43,265 nt of DNA, taken from assembly GCF_000768685.1 (NCBI RefSeq), contig NZ_AVPK01000016.1, positions 1-43,265 of the forward strand. The letters are read 5' to 3'. Shown in pieces: positions 8,641-19,934 of this stretch. How positions within the stretch are numbered: position 1 is the first letter of the stretch; each line of letters opens with the position of its first letter. The notes beneath the pieces were generated by a model. It made no database searches. It saw only the letters and a program-made list of their open reading frames with translations, and was not told the origin of the DNA. This DNA comes from Knoellia subterranea KCTC 19937. Lineage in GTDB: Bacteria; Actinomycetota; Actinomycetes; Actinomycetales; Dermatophilaceae. A program made the position numbers and the translations under genes.

Positions 8641-9692
8641 GCGGCGTATGCCGTGCGCAGTTGTTCCTCTGTCGGCCCTTCGAGCCGCACCGGTCGCGCC
8701 ACGTCCTCGAGGACGACGAACCGGAGCAGCGCGCCGCGAGTCTTCTTGTCGCGCCGCATCGCCGTCTCGAGCCGAGCCCAGTGGCCCGACTCATAGGCGG
8801 TCGGCAGGCCCACAGAGCTCAACACTGCGCGGTGCCGGTCGACCACTTCACGTGAGAGCACGCCTGCGGCACAGGCCAATTCGGCCGCATAGACCATGCC
8901 GATGGCCACGGCCTCCCCGTGCCGTCGGCGGTAGTGCTCCACCTGCTCAATGGCGTGCCCGAACGTGTGCCCGTAATTGAGGATCTCCCTCAGCGACGAC
9001 TCGCGGAGGTCCTGGCTCACGACGTCGGCCTTGACCCGGATGGCGCGTTCGATGAGTTCGAGCGCGTGCGGGCTGTCCGGTGTGGTGGCCCCCTGGGGGT
9101 CGCTCTCGACGAGGTCGAGGATCACGGGGTCGACGATGAAGCCACACTTGATGACCTCGGCGAGGCCTGCGACGTAGTCCTCGCGCGGCAACGTCGCGAG
9201 CACATCCATGTCACACAGCACGGCCCGCGGCGGGTGGAACGACCCGACGAGGTTCTTGCCCTCGGCGGTGTTGATCCCCGTCTTGCCACCCACGGCTGCG
9301 TCGACCATCCCGAGGAGTGTCGTTGGCACCTGGATCACCGGCACGCCCCGCAGCCACGTGGCGGCGACGAAGCCGGCGAGGTCGGTGACCGTCCCGCCAC
9401 CGACACCCACGATGACATCCGTGCGGGTGAACCCGTGACGCCCGAGCAGGGCCCACAACTCGGCGGCGACCACCGCGGTCTTGGCGTCCTCGGCGTCAGG
9501 GACGCCCACGGCATACGCGTCAATTCCCCTGTCCCGCAGCGATGCGGTGACTCGCTCACCCACGCCGCGCATGGAATCCGGATGAACGACGAGCGCGCGC
9601 TGGACGCCGTCTCCGACGACATCGGCGACCCGCCGGGAGCACCCGGACTCGATGACGACCTCGTAGTCACCGCCCACGGACACCACGCTCAC
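8628..9692 (-). CDS. aroB: 3-Dehydroquinate synthase
   Basis: Converts DAHP to 3-dehydroquinate with NAD+ and a divalent metal, the second step of the shikimate pathway. The 354 residues match family length. The dinucleotide site VGVGGGTVTDLAGFVAATW, PTTLLGMVDAAVGGKTGIN, and the metal-binding region LAEVIKCG and ILNYGHTFGHAIE are all intact. Its start overlaps the aroK stop (ATGA). It is the last gene of the aroC-aroK-aroB run. Neither aroQ nor pepQ follows, unlike in mycobacteria; the insert with the FMN protein begins instead. Confidence 0.98.
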   Translation of the reverse strand: MSVVSVGGDYEVVIESGCSRRVADVVGDGVQRALVVHPDSMRGVGERVTASLRDRGIDAYAVGVPDAEDAKTAVVAAELWALLGRHGFTRTDVIVGVGGGTVTDLAGFVAATWLRGVPVIQVPTTLLGMVDAAVGGKTGINTAEGKNLVGSFHPPRAVLCDMDVLATLPREDYVAGLAEVIKCGFIVDPVILDLVESDPQGATTPDSPHALELIERAIRVKADVVSQDLRESSLREILNYGHTFGHAIEQVEHYRRRHGEAVAIGMVYAAELACAAGVLSREVVDRHRAVLSSVGLPTAYESGHWARLETAMRRDKKTRGALLRFVVLEDVARPVRLEGPTEEQLRTAYAAVSA

Positions 9693-10210
9693 GCCTGCTC
9701 CCCCAACGCCTCGACGATCTGTGCGACGACGTCCTCGATGCTGCGGCCAGCAGTGTCGACCCGATGCGTCGCCACTGCCTCGTAGGTCGGTCGACGCTCG
9801 TTCATGAGCTTGGTCCAGGCGGCCCGTGGATTGATCGCGAGCAGCGGCCGACTGCCGTCGAATCCGACTCGCTTGGCCGCATCGGCGATGCCCACGTCGA
9901 GGAAGATCACTGTGTGGCCCGCGAGCGCGCGCTGGGTCGACTCGTCCATCGGCGCACCTCCGCCCAGGGCCACCACTCCGCGCTCGGCAGCCACGGCACG
10001 GGCGACTTCGGCCCGCTCGAGGGCACGGAAGGCCGGTTCACCCTCGAGCACGAAGATGTCGGAGATCGAGCAGCCCTGGGCCTCCTCGATGGCAGCGTCG
10101 GTGTCGTGGAACGCCACGTCGAGCGCGGCCGCGAGCGCCTCGCCGATCGTGCTCTTGCCGGCGCCGGGTGGGCCGACGAGGACGACGGGGCGCTGGTCCG
10201 ATGTGGTCAC
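9689..10210 (-). CDS. aroK: Shikimate kinase
   Basis: Phosphorylates shikimate at O3 using ATP. It shows a P-loop GPPGAGKST (residues 13-21), the DTD shikimate-binding motif, FRALER and ALGGGAP, all standard for AroK, in 173 residues. I start at the GTG at 10210, which overlaps the aroC stop as GTGA; the codon immediately before (10213) is also GTG, so one extra residue is possible. It is coupled on both sides within aroC-aroK-aroB. Confidence 0.97.
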   Translation of the reverse strand: MTTSDQRPVVLVGPPGAGKSTIGEALAAALDVAFHDTDAAIEEAQGCSISDIFVLEGEPAFRALERAEVARAVAAERGVVALGGGAPMDESTQRALAGHTVIFLDVGIADAAKRVGFDGSRPLLAINPRAAWTKLMNERRPTYEAVATHRVDTAGRSIEDVVAQIVEALGEQA

Positions 10211-11430
10211 CACGTGCGCATCGTCTCGGGGATGGCAGCGAGGTATGCCGCGTGGTTGCGTCGTGTCTCCTCGACCGAGTCGCCGCCGAACTTCTCCAGA
10301 CAGGCCTCGGCGAGCACGAGGGCCACCATGGCCTCGGCGACCACGCCGGCTGCCGGGACAGCGGAGACGTCGGAGCGCTGGTGGATGGCCTTGGCCTCAC
10401 CCTCGCCCGTCGTGTCGATCGTGTCGAGTGCGCGCGGGACCGTCGAGATCGGCTTCATCGCGGCTCGGACCCGCAGAACGTCACCGTTGGACATCCCGCC
10501 CTCGGTGCCGCCGGCCCGGCCGGTGCGGCGCCGAATCGTCCCGGACTCGTCGCGCTCCATCTCATCGTGCGCCTGCGACCCGCGCCTTGCCGCCGTGCGG
10601 AAGCCGTCGCCGACCTCGACACCCTTGATGGCCTGGATGCCCATGAGGGCGCCGGCGAGCCGAGCGTCGAGCCTGCGGTCCCAGTGGACGTGCGAGCCAA
10701 GGCCCGGCGGCAGACCGTAGGCGAGCACCTCGACGACGCCACCGAGGGTGTCCCCGTCCTTCTTGGCGGACTCGACCTCGGCCACCATGGCCGCGGAGCC
10801 CTCGGGGTCGAGCGTCCGCACGGGGTTCGCGTCCAGCTCGGCCACCTGGTCCGGCGTCGGCAGCAGGGCATCATCGGCCACAGCGGCAGTGCCCATCGAG
10901 ATCGTGTGCGACACGAGGCGGATTCCGTAGGCCTGCTCGAGGAAGCGAGCAGCGACCTCACCGAGTGCCACGCGCGCCGCGGTCTCGCGCGCCGAAGCGC
11001 GCTCGAGCACCGGCCGGGCGTCGGCAAAGGCGTACTTCTGCATTCCGACGAGATCGGCGTGCCCCGGGCGCGGACGCGTCAACGGTTTGTTGCGCGCAAT
11101 CTCCTTCTCGGCATTGACGTCGTCGGAGGCGGCGTAGGCCTCGTCCGACACCGGGTCGGCCGACATGACCGTCTGCCACTTCGGCCACTCGGTGTTGCCG
11201 ATGCGGATCGCCACCGGCGAACCCATGGTGATCCCGTGTCGAACTCCCCCGAGGAACTCCACCTCGTCCTGCTCGAACTTCATGCGTGCCCCTCGACCCG
11301 CGCCGAGCCGGCGTCGGGCCAGGGCGTCGGCGAGGTCGGTCCGGGTCACCTCCACCCCGGCGGGCAGGCCTTCGATCGTGGCGAGGAGTGCGGGGCCGTG
11401 AGACTCACCGGCGGTCAACCAACGAAGCAT
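10207..11430 (-). CDS. aroC: Chorismate synthase
   Basis: Makes chorismate from EPSP using reduced FMN, the last common step of aromatic synthesis. The start at 11430 gives [12 protein letters not shown], the invariant N-terminus, and 407 residues. [17 protein letters not shown] and [12 protein letters not shown] are conserved FMN- and substrate-binding stretches. The frame is open for about 53 codons upstream but those residues are Arg/Pro-rich and non-conserved. GGAAGA precedes the ATG. It is the first gene of its run; the neighbouring membrane-protein gene is divergent. Confidence 0.98.
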   Translation of the reverse strand: MLRWLTAGESHGPALLATIEGLPAGVEVTRTDLADALARRRLGAGRGARMKFEQDEVEFLGGVRHGITMGSPVAIRIGNTEWPKWQTVMSADPVSDEAYAASDDVNAEKEIARNKPLTRPRPGHADLVGMQKYAFADARPVLERASARETAARVALGEVAARFLEQAYGIRLVSHTISMGTAAVADDALLPTPDQVAELDANPVRTLDPEGSAAMVAEVESAKKDGDTLGGVVEVLAYGLPPGLGSHVHWDRRLDARLAGALMGIQAIKGVEVGDGFRTAARRGSQAHDEMERDESGTIRRRTGRAGGTEGGMSNGDVLRVRAAMKPISTVPRALDTIDTTGEGEAKAIHQRSDVSAVPAAGVVAEAMVALVLAEACLEKFGGDSVEETRRNHAAYLAAIPETMRTW

Positions 11431-11531
11431 GGGGCAGATCTTCCCACGGCCCCATCCACCGGGCCGGGCGCGGTCACGACGTGGGCGCCCACGCAAGGCG
11501 GGCGGACGGCATACCGGGCTCCTTCCCCGGC

Positions 11532-11537
11532 TACCCT
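11532..11537 (+). promoter_or_regulatory. -10 box for leaderless membrane-protein gene
   Basis: TACCCT on the plus strand, ending 6 bases before the ATG at 11544. No ribosome-binding site is visible, so translation from a leaderless mRNA is likely. A copy of CGGCATAC sits at 11507-11514, where a -35 would be. Confidence 0.45.
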
Positions 11538-11543
11538 CGCGAC

Positions 11544-12068
11544 ATGACGACTCCGGCCACGACGCCCGCTGCCTTCGCCCTGTCCGCACGCATCCTGTGC
11601 GGCGCCCTCATGGGCGCACTCGTCCTCATGGGCCTCGTGCTGTTCTTCGTCCTGCCCAGCGACGAGACTCCGCCCATCTGGGTGCCGCTCGCGCAGGTGG
11701 TTGCCGCAGTGGTGGTCCACGTCGGCCTCGAGACGATCGGCTACCGCATCGCACCCCTCGAGTCGGCCCTGAGCGACGACGAAGCGGCGGCCGAGGCACG
11801 CACCCGCTGGCAGAGCTCGATGATGGTCCGCTTCGCCCTCAGCGAGGCCATCGCCATCGGGTCGATCGCGCTGGCGTTCGTCGTCGACGGCGGCATCTGG
11901 GTCTATCTCGTGGGCGCCGCCGTCTCCCTCGTCCTGATGTGGATCCACGTCTGGCCGGGTGCCCGGTCGGTGGGTCGCACGGCCGATGCCCTCGAGGCCG
12001 GTGGCCGCGCGTCGCACCTGCGGGAGACGTTCGGCGCGTCCGCCCCGGGACCGATCCAGCAGTTCTGA
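11544..12068 (+). CDS. Four-helix integral membrane protein, unknown function
   Basis: The 174-residue protein has four predicted membrane segments (about 12-38, 48-66, 92-110 and 114-132), the middle two separated by an acidic cytoplasmic loop ([20 protein letters not shown]), and a soluble C-terminal tail. I recognise no named domain. The only plus-strand gene in this part of the aro cluster, it sits between the prepilin peptidase gene (convergent, 21-base gap) and aroC (divergent). The frame is open upstream, but the chosen ATG is the one preceded by a -10 box at leaderless spacing. Confidence 0.8.
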   Translation: MTTPATTPAAFALSARILCGALMGALVLMGLVLFFVLPSDETPPIWVPLAQVVAAVVVHVGLETIGYRIAPLESALSDDEAAAEARTRWQSSMMVRFALSEAIAIGSIALAFVVDGGIWVYLVGAAVSLVLMWIHVWPGARSVGRTADALEAGGRASHLRETFGASAPGPIQQF

Positions 12069-12089
12069 GTCAGCGGCGCCGTCGGCCGG

Positions 12090-12788
12090 TCACTCGCCGA
12101 TGAGGCCGCGCACGATCGCACCCGTCCATGCGAGGGCGATGATCGCGCCGGCGCACATCGACGGCCCGAATGCCATCGCGGACTTCCGGCCGGCCCGCCC
12201 GGTCAGGAGCAGGACGAGCGCTGTCACTCCCCCGACGACGAACGCCGCCATCGTCCCGATGACGACGTGGCCGACCGAGAACCACCCGAGGAGCAGCCCG
12301 ATCGTCGGCGCGAGCTGGATGTCGCCACCGCCGAACCCGCCGCCGGGCAGGAAAGCGAAGATCACGTACAGGACGGTCAGTCCGACGCAGCACAGGCCGG
12401 CGGTCAGCAGCCGATCCCATTCACCCGTGGCGATCGTCGGCGGCAGGAGCAGCACCGCGAAGGCCGGCAGTGCCGGCCGGGTCAGCCCCACGGGCAGCCG
12501 GTGGACGTCGAGGTCGATCCACACGAGACACACGGTCAGCCAGGCGAAGAGCAGGTATGCCGGGAGCGCGGCGTAGTCGGCCACGTCACCGATCGTCGTC
12601 GCCAGGACCACGACGATGACGGCCAGCAGCGGGGCGACCCACCACGAGGGCGGAGTCGGGTGGGTGGCTTCGTCCTCGGGAATCCGATAGCCACCCGTGG
12701 CGAGTTCACGGGCGGTGATCCGTCCGATGACGAGTGCCCCGACGACGAGTGCGACCAGGGCCAGGACCCAGAGGACGTCGCGGTTCAT
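12090..12788 (-). CDS. Prepilin peptidase (A24 family), catalytic domain only
   Basis: The membrane aspartyl protease of this family cleaves the leader of type IV pilin-like proteins. The 232-residue, mostly hydrophobic protein has the two catalytic aspartates in family context: Asp92 in LVWIDLDVHRLP and Asp156 in FGGGDIQLAP (GxGD motif). The N-terminal methyltransferase domain and its Cys pairs are absent, as in short actinobacterial versions such as the one after aroE in M. tuberculosis. Its ATG overlaps the aroE stop (ATGA). No pilin or Tad genes are in the window, so the substrate lies elsewhere. Confidence 0.92.
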   Translation of the reverse strand: MNRDVLWVLALVALVVGALVIGRITARELATGGYRIPEDEATHPTPPSWWVAPLLAVIVVVLATTIGDVADYAALPAYLLFAWLTVCLVWIDLDVHRLPVGLTRPALPAFAVLLLPPTIATGEWDRLLTAGLCCVGLTVLYVIFAFLPGGGFGGGDIQLAPTIGLLLGWFSVGHVVIGTMAAFVVGGVTALVLLLTGRAGRKSAMAFGPSMCAGAIIALAWTGAIVRGLIGE

Positions 12789-13609
12789 CGACTCGCCATG
12801 GCTTCCCGAGCCGCATCGAACATCGCCTCAACGGGCGGGCGCTGTCCGGTGAAGAGGCGGACCTGCTCCGCTGCCTGGTGCACGAGCATGTCCAGACCCG
12901 AGATGACCTCGGACCCATGAGCGACAGCAGCCTGCGCCAGGGGGGTCGGCCAGTCGGCATAGACCACGTCGAGCAGCGTGGCTTCGTGCCACTTCTGTTG
13001 CGCGACCGAGTCCAGTCCGGCAGCAGTCGCGGAACTGGCCGCCGGGGGCAGGGTGGAGATGACGAGCCGTCGGGGTTCACGGGCCCACACCGCGAGAGGG
13101 ATGGCCATGGCCGTCACGTCGTGTCGCTCGAGCAAAGTCACCACCTCTTGGGCGGCGTCGGCGTTGCGCGCCGCGACGACGACGTCGCGCACCCCGAGGT
13201 CGACCAGAGCCAGTGCCGCCGAACGGCTCGTCGCGCCGGAACCGAGGAGGAGCGCCGCCCCCTCGTGCGCCACGTGCTCGACGGCGCGCACGATGCCGAT
13301 CACGTCGGTGTTGGCGCCATCCCAGCGACCGTCCTCGCGGCGGACGAGGGTGTTGATGGCCCCGGCCTCGCGCGCGACGTCCGTGACCGAGGCGGCCACG
13401 TCGAACGCGGCCTCCTTGAGCGGCATCGTCAGGCTCAGCCCGCGCCACTCGTCGTCGAGGGCGCCGACCACGCCGGGCAATTCGACTTCGGTGACCTCAC
13501 GACGGACGTACGTCCAGTCGTCAAGGCCGAGTGCGGCATACGCGGCGTGGTGCAGGACCGGAGACAGCGAGTGAGCGACGGGTGAGCCGAAGACGGCCGC
13601 CCTCAGCAC
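12785..13609 (-). CDS. aroE: Shikimate dehydrogenase
   Basis: Reduces 3-dehydroshikimate to shikimate with NADPH. The GTG start at 13609 (overlapping the last codons of mltG by 7 bases) gives 274 residues beginning [17 protein letters not shown]. The shikimate-binding SLSP, catalytic Lys65 (TMPLK), Asn86 (INTL) and Asp102 (GANTD) fall at the same numbers as in E. coli AroE. The nucleotide-binding turn is GSGATSRS. A longer frame reading upstream overlaps mltG and is not family-like. It completes an aroE plus aroCKB set split by one membrane gene. Confidence 0.96.
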   Translation of the reverse strand: MLRAAVFGSPVAHSLSPVLHHAAYAALGLDDWTYVRREVTEVELPGVVGALDDEWRGLSLTMPLKEAAFDVAASVTDVAREAGAINTLVRREDGRWDGANTDVIGIVRAVEHVAHEGAALLLGSGATSRSAALALVDLGVRDVVVAARNADAAQEVVTLLERHDVTAMAIPLAVWAREPRRLVISTLPPAASSATAAGLDSVAQQKWHEATLLDVVYADWPTPLAQAAVAHGSEVISGLDMLVHQAAEQVRLFTGQRPPVEAMFDAAREAMASR

Positions 13610-14772
13610 TTGTCGCGGTTCTCCGAGCACCACTTGTTGAACTCCTGCACGTTGCGATCGTGCTCGGCCTGGGTGACGGCGAACTTGGTCTCGCCCGTCG
13701 ACGGGTTGACGGCGACGAAGTAGAACCACGGTCCGTCGGCAGGGTGGGCCGCCGCTTCGATCGAGGCGGCACCCGGGTTGTTGATCGGTCCCGGAGGCAG
13801 GCCCTTGACCCGGTAGGTGTTGTAGGGGCTGTCCGAGTTGCGCGCCTCGTTGGAGGTGCCGGCGCGGCCCCGCTCCTGCTCGATGTAGTGGATCGTCGAG
13901 TCCATCTGCAGCATGCCGACCGTCGGCCCGTTGGGGTCGTCGAGTCGGTTCTCGATGACGCGGGCCACTTTGGCGCGGTCGGCGTCGCCGTTGACCTCGC
14001 CCTCGACGATCGAGGCGACCGTGAGGATGCGGGTGTAGTCAGCAGGGTCCACGCCGGCCTTCTTCAGCTCGGTCAGGGTGAGGGCGATCATCTGCTTGAG
14101 CTGCGATGCCGCCGGGGTGCTCTTGTCGAACTCGTAGCTCGACGGGAAGAGGTAGCCCTCGACCTTGCCCTTGGCCTCAGCCGGAAGGCCGAGCTCGGCG
14201 GGGTTCTGGAGGGCAGCCTCGTAGTCGGCGACGGGGACGCCGGTCGCCTTGCTCAGGCGCGGGATGATCTCGCTGGCCCAGAGCCCTTCGGGGATCGTCA
14301 GGCGCGGTCCCTGGCGGTTGGCCGGGTCGCTGAGGATGGTGAAGGCATCGACGGCCTTCATGCCCTTGCGCAGGGCGTAGGTGCCCGCCTGGATGCGGGA
14401 GCTGGCGGCGGGATCGGCGCCGGAGGCCTCGAGGTATGCCGTTCGCGTCTTCACGACACCGGCAGTCTTGAGTGTCGTCGCGATGCTCTCGCCACTGTCA
14501 CCCGGCTTGACGGTCACGGAGACGTCGCCCTCACCAGGGCCGGGGAAGTCCTCACCGCCGCCGGAATCGCCACCGCCCACGAGGGACGAGACGACCGGCT
14601 TGAGCAGCGTGAAAGCCATCGTGGTCGCTCCACCCACGAGCACCACGGCGAGCAGCAGCGTGAGCAGGCGGCGACCCTTGCCACCACGACGCTGGCGCTG
14701 GCGACGCGAACGCCGGGAGTCTTCGGGCGGAGGCTCTCCGAAGAGAGTCGTCTCGAGGTGGTCCTGGGTCAC
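13603..14772 (-). CDS. mltG: Endolytic murein transglycosylase MltG
   Basis: Cleaves nascent peptidoglycan strands and is proposed to set glycan length. The 389-residue protein has a basic cytoplasmic N-terminus ([16 protein letters not shown]), one membrane segment (about 36-58), a Gly-rich linker, a LysM-like part ([16 protein letters not shown]) and the YceG/MltG catalytic domain. ASIVEGEV carries the expected catalytic Glu, and QMDSTIHY and [16 protein letters not shown] are conserved. The GTG start overlaps the ruvX stop (GTGA). Confidence 0.97.
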   Translation of the reverse strand: MTQDHLETTLFGEPPPEDSRRSRRQRQRRGGKGRRLLTLLLAVVLVGGATTMAFTLLKPVVSSLVGGGDSGGGEDFPGPGEGDVSVTVKPGDSGESIATTLKTAGVVKTRTAYLEASGADPAASSRIQAGTYALRKGMKAVDAFTILSDPANRQGPRLTIPEGLWASEIIPRLSKATGVPVADYEAALQNPAELGLPAEAKGKVEGYLFPSSYEFDKSTPAASQLKQMIALTLTELKKAGVDPADYTRILTVASIVEGEVNGDADRAKVARVIENRLDDPNGPTVGMLQMDSTIHYIEQERGRAGTSNEARNSDSPYNTYRVKGLPPGPINNPGAASIEAAAHPADGPWFYFVAVNPSTGETKFAVTQAEHDRNVQEFNKWCSENRDKC

Positions 14773-15289
14773 CGTTGTCCGTCCTTGTTCTTCGGCCTGC
14801 GCCGCTTCTGTCGCTCCACTGGTTCACCCGGTGGGCGACCCGAACTGCGTTCCTCGTCCAGTGCCGCCTGCAGAATCAGCACGGCGGCCGCCTGGTCGAC
14901 GACTGCACGCTGCCGACGTCCATCGACTCCACTGTCGCGCAGGACCCTGTGGGCGTCCACACTCGTGAGGCGTTCGTCGACAAGACGGACGCCCACGGGT
15001 GCCACCCGGCGGGCCAACTCCGCAGCATACGTGCGCGCGGCCGCTGCCGCGGGACCCTCGTCACCCGAAAGTGAACGCGGCAGTCCGACAACGACCTCGA
15101 CGGCCTCCCGTTCCACGCACAGGGTCGCGAGTTCGGCGACATCGTCGTCCCCCGCCTCCGGGGCGTTCGGAGCCCAGGCACGCGCCAGCGTCGCGTGCGG
15201 GGTGGCGAGGATGCCCGAGGGGTCGCTGAGGGCCACGCCGACACGAACCGTGCCGACGTCGACCCCCAGACGGACTCCGGGGCGCACGC

Positions 15290-15293
<4 letters not shown>
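14769..15293 (-). CDS. ruvX: RuvX/YqgF-type Holliday junction resolvase
   Basis: An RNase H-fold nuclease implicated in Holliday junction resolution and/or 16S rRNA processing; in mycobacteria RuvX resolves junctions. The 174 residues start with [21 protein letters not shown], containing the first catalytic Asp (Asp12), followed by [11 protein letters not shown] and [12 protein letters not shown] with further acidic residues. I start at the GTG at 15293, which overlaps the alaS stop (GTGA); an in-frame GTG at 15317 would add 8 basic residues. The C-terminus is Arg/Lys-rich. Confidence 0.94.
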
Positions 15294-17983
<2,690 letters not shown>

Positions 17984-18062
17984 GTCGTCAGTCCTGGAGT
18001 CTCGTGGTTCGAGTCGGGTCATGCGGGTCCTGCAACGCGCCCGGGTTCACGGGCACCGGTGA

Positions 18063-18068
18063 ATCCTA
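18063..18068 (-). promoter_or_regulatory. Candidate -10 box for alaS cluster
   Basis: TAGGAT on the minus strand, about 80 bases upstream of the alaS ATG. The leader would contain a short GCCCG/CGGGC hairpin near 18040-18056. No T-box specifier or T-box motif is visible. The -35 is poor. Confidence 0.4.
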
Positions 18069-18102
18069 CGTGCCAGCCGGTCACGCGGACCTGCGCATTC
18101 CC

Positions 18103-18131
18103 TTCGCACGGCTCCCCGGCCTTCCTAGAGT
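18103..18131 (+). promoter_or_regulatory. Promoter of leaderless LLM oxidoreductase gene
   Basis: TTCGCA (18103-18108), 17-base spacer, TAGAGT (18126-18131). The -10 ends 6 bases before the ATG at 18138, so the transcript should start at or next to the start codon. Confidence 0.55.
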
Positions 18132-18137
18132 GGGTTC

Positions 18138-19178
18138 ATGGCACTCGAACTCGGGCTCGACACGTTCGGCGACATCGCACTCGGGCCCGACGGCGAGCCG
18201 CTGACCGCCGCCACGGTGGTCCGTGAGGTCCTCGCCGAGGGACAGCTGGCCGATCGCCTCGGCCTCGACTTCTTCGGCATCGGTGAGCACCACCGGCCCG
18301 ACTACGCGGTGTCCGCTCCCGACACGCTGCTGGCAGGTCTCGCGACGACGACCGAGCAGATCCGCCTCGGAAGCTCCGTCACGGTGCTGAGCTCGGACGA
18401 CCCGATCCGGGTGTTCCAACGCTTCTCGACGGTCGACGCGATGTCGAACGGCCGGGCCGAGATCACCGTGGGGAGAGGCTCATTCATCGAGTCCTTCCCC
18501 CTGTTCGGCCTGGCGCTCGAGGACTACGAGGTCCTCTTCAGCGAGAAGCTCGACCTCCTCGCCAGCGTCCTCGAGGAGCAGCCGTTCCGTTGGGAGGGAA
18601 CCGTGCGTCCCCCAGTCGAGTCGGGTCCGGTCATGCCACCGACGGAGTCCGGTCGCCTCCCCACGTGGGTCGGTGTCGGCGGAACGCCGGCGTCGGTCGT
18701 GCGCGCCGCGCAGTACGGCCTGCCCATCGTCATCGCGATCATCGGCGGGGCGAGCGCCCAATTCGCCCCACTCGCAGATCTCTACCGTCGCGCGTGCACC
18801 GAGTACGGCCACGAGGGCCTCCCCATCTCCGTGCACTCCCCCGGTCACCTCGCCCCCACCGACGAGCAGGCCCAGGAGGAATACCTCCCGCACTTCATCG
18901 AGCAGATGCGCAAGATCGGCCGCGAGCGCGGGTGGGCGCCCATGACCGAAGAGGCGGCCCGGGCGCAGCTCTCACCTGAGGGCGCCGTCTATTGCGGTTC
19001 CCCCGAGACCGTCGCGCGCAAGATCGTCGCCACGACTCGGGTCCTCGGAGCGACGAGGTTCCAGTTCAAGTACTCCAACGGGCACCTCCCGCACGACCTG
19101 CGGATGTCGTCCATCCGCCTCTTCGGCGAGGAGGTCGCGCCCCGGGTCCGCGAACTCCTCGCGACGGACGACGCCTGA
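18138..19178 (+). CDS. LLM-class flavin-dependent oxidoreductase
   Basis: A bacterial luciferase-like (TIM-barrel) monooxygenase or reductase using FMNH2 or F420H2. The 346-residue protein has GLDFFGIGEHHRPDYAVSAP and IRLGSSVTVLSSDDPIRVFQRFSTVDAMSNGRAEITVGRG, typical of family members related to alkanal monooxygenase alpha chain, and GVGGTPASVVRAA further on. Cofactor and substrate cannot be assigned. The gene is monocistronic and divergent from alaS, with its own promoter and no Shine-Dalgarno. Confidence 0.93.
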   Translation: MALELGLDTFGDIALGPDGEPLTAATVVREVLAEGQLADRLGLDFFGIGEHHRPDYAVSAPDTLLAGLATTTEQIRLGSSVTVLSSDDPIRVFQRFSTVDAMSNGRAEITVGRGSFIESFPLFGLALEDYEVLFSEKLDLLASVLEEQPFRWEGTVRPPVESGPVMPPTESGRLPTWVGVGGTPASVVRAAQYGLPIVIAIIGGASAQFAPLADLYRRACTEYGHEGLPISVHSPGHLAPTDEQAQEEYLPHFIEQMRKIGRERGWAPMTEEAARAQLSPEGAVYCGSPETVARKIVATTRVLGATRFQFKYSNGHLPHDLRMSSIRLFGEEVAPRVRELLATDDA

Positions 19179-19195
19179 CACTGCCGTTCCGACCC

Positions 19196-19225
19196 TTGTC
19201 GAGACACCTAGACCCTAGGTAGAGT
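19196..19225 (+). promoter_or_regulatory. Promoter of the padR gene with overlapping operator palindrome
   Basis: TTGTCG (19196-19201), 18-base spacer, TAGAGT (19220-19225), ending 6 bases before the ATG at 19232. The perfect inverted repeat ACCTAG-acc-CTAGGT (19207-19221) fills the spacer and enters the -10. It is well placed for autorepression by the encoded PadR protein. Confidence 0.65.
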
Positions 19226-19231
19226 TAGACC

Positions 19232-19558
19232 ATGGTGTCGCGAGCTCCACGGATGACCGGCCCGACGAGGGCCGTCCTCGACGTGCTTCTCGCCGACCCG
19301 GAGGCCGACCACTACGGCCTCGCGATCGGAGCGGCCACCCGGCTGCCCAGCGGGACGATCCACCCGATCCTCGCTCGACTCGAGGGCGTTGACTGGGTGA
19401 GCAGCACGTGGGAGGACATCGACCCGTCCGAGGCCGGTCGCCCGCGACGTCGCCTCTATCGGCTCACCGACACCGGGGCGACCAAGGCGCGGGCTGCGTT
19501 GGCTGCGGCCGACGCCCGCCGCGCCCGGCTTCCCTCTCCCGCGACGGTGACCCCGTGA
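19232..19558 (+). CDS. PadR-family transcriptional regulator
   Basis: The 108-residue single winged-helix protein has the PadR sequence TRAVLDVLLADPEADHYGLAIGAATRLPSGTIHPILARLEG, followed by the wing with RRRLYRLTDTGATKARAALAAA. It lacks the C-terminal dimerisation helix bundle of long PadRs, so it belongs to the short PadR-s2 type. The gene overlaps the next gene by GTGA. The palindrome over its promoter suggests autoregulation; short PadRs commonly respond to small ligands or antibiotics. Confidence 0.92.
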   Translation: MVSRAPRMTGPTRAVLDVLLADPEADHYGLAIGAATRLPSGTIHPILARLEGVDWVSSTWEDIDPSEAGRPRRRLYRLTDTGATKARAALAAADARRARLPSPATVTP

Positions 19559-19932
19559 CCCGCCTCGCGAGTGCCATCGTCGCGCTCGGTGTCCGAGTCC
19601 TGCCCCGGCAGGACCGTCGACGCTACGGGGAGGAGCTCGACGCCGACCTGCGGTCCCAGCCCGGTTGGCGACGACTCGGGTATGCCGTGTCGTTCCTTCT
19701 CGCGACTCCTCGCCTGCGCTGGGAGTTGCTTGCCAGGCACGCCGGTCAGCCCGTGCCGAACTGCTTTGTTGGAATGCACCGTGACCGCGATACCCACCCC
19801 AATCGCGAGGCGTCATGGGTGATCGTCCGTGAATGTGTCCGGTGCCGCCGCCTGACGGACCCGCCTCAGTACGAACCCCGACGTCGGGTCAACGACATTC
19901 GAGCGTGGTATTCCGCCAACGGTGGTCGCTGA
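19555..19932 (+). CDS. PadR-coupled protein with possible zinc-ribbon tail
   Basis: The 125-residue product starts at a GTG overlapping the padR stop. The first half (LPRQDRRRYGEELDADLRSQPGWRRLGYAVSFLLATPRLRWELL) resembles N-terminal segments of proteins encoded next to PadR genes, with an amphipathic or weakly hydrophobic helix (about 40-52). The second half has Cys70-X4-His75 and Cys94-X2-Cys97, a zinc-ribbon-like spacing also seen in small DUF1660-type proteins. I cannot assign a function. Translational coupling suggests it works with, or is controlled by, the PadR protein. It ends 2 bases before the convergent rarA stop. Confidence 0.72.
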   Translation: MTRLASAIVALGVRVLPRQDRRRYGEELDADLRSQPGWRRLGYAVSFLLATPRLRWELLARHAGQPVPNCFVGMHRDRDTHPNREASWVIVRECVRCRRLTDPPQYEPRRRVNDIRAWYSANGGR

Positions 19933-19934
19933 GG

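Noticed and set aside
11431-11589. N-terminal extension of chorismate synthase
   Set aside because: The frame is open upstream, but the residues are Arg/Pro-rich, and the universal [12 protein letters not shown] start is at 11430 with a ribosome-binding site.
17984-18068. T-box or other tRNA-sensing leader upstream of alaS
   Set aside because: The leader is only about 75 bases, with one short hairpin and no T-box consensus or antiterminator.
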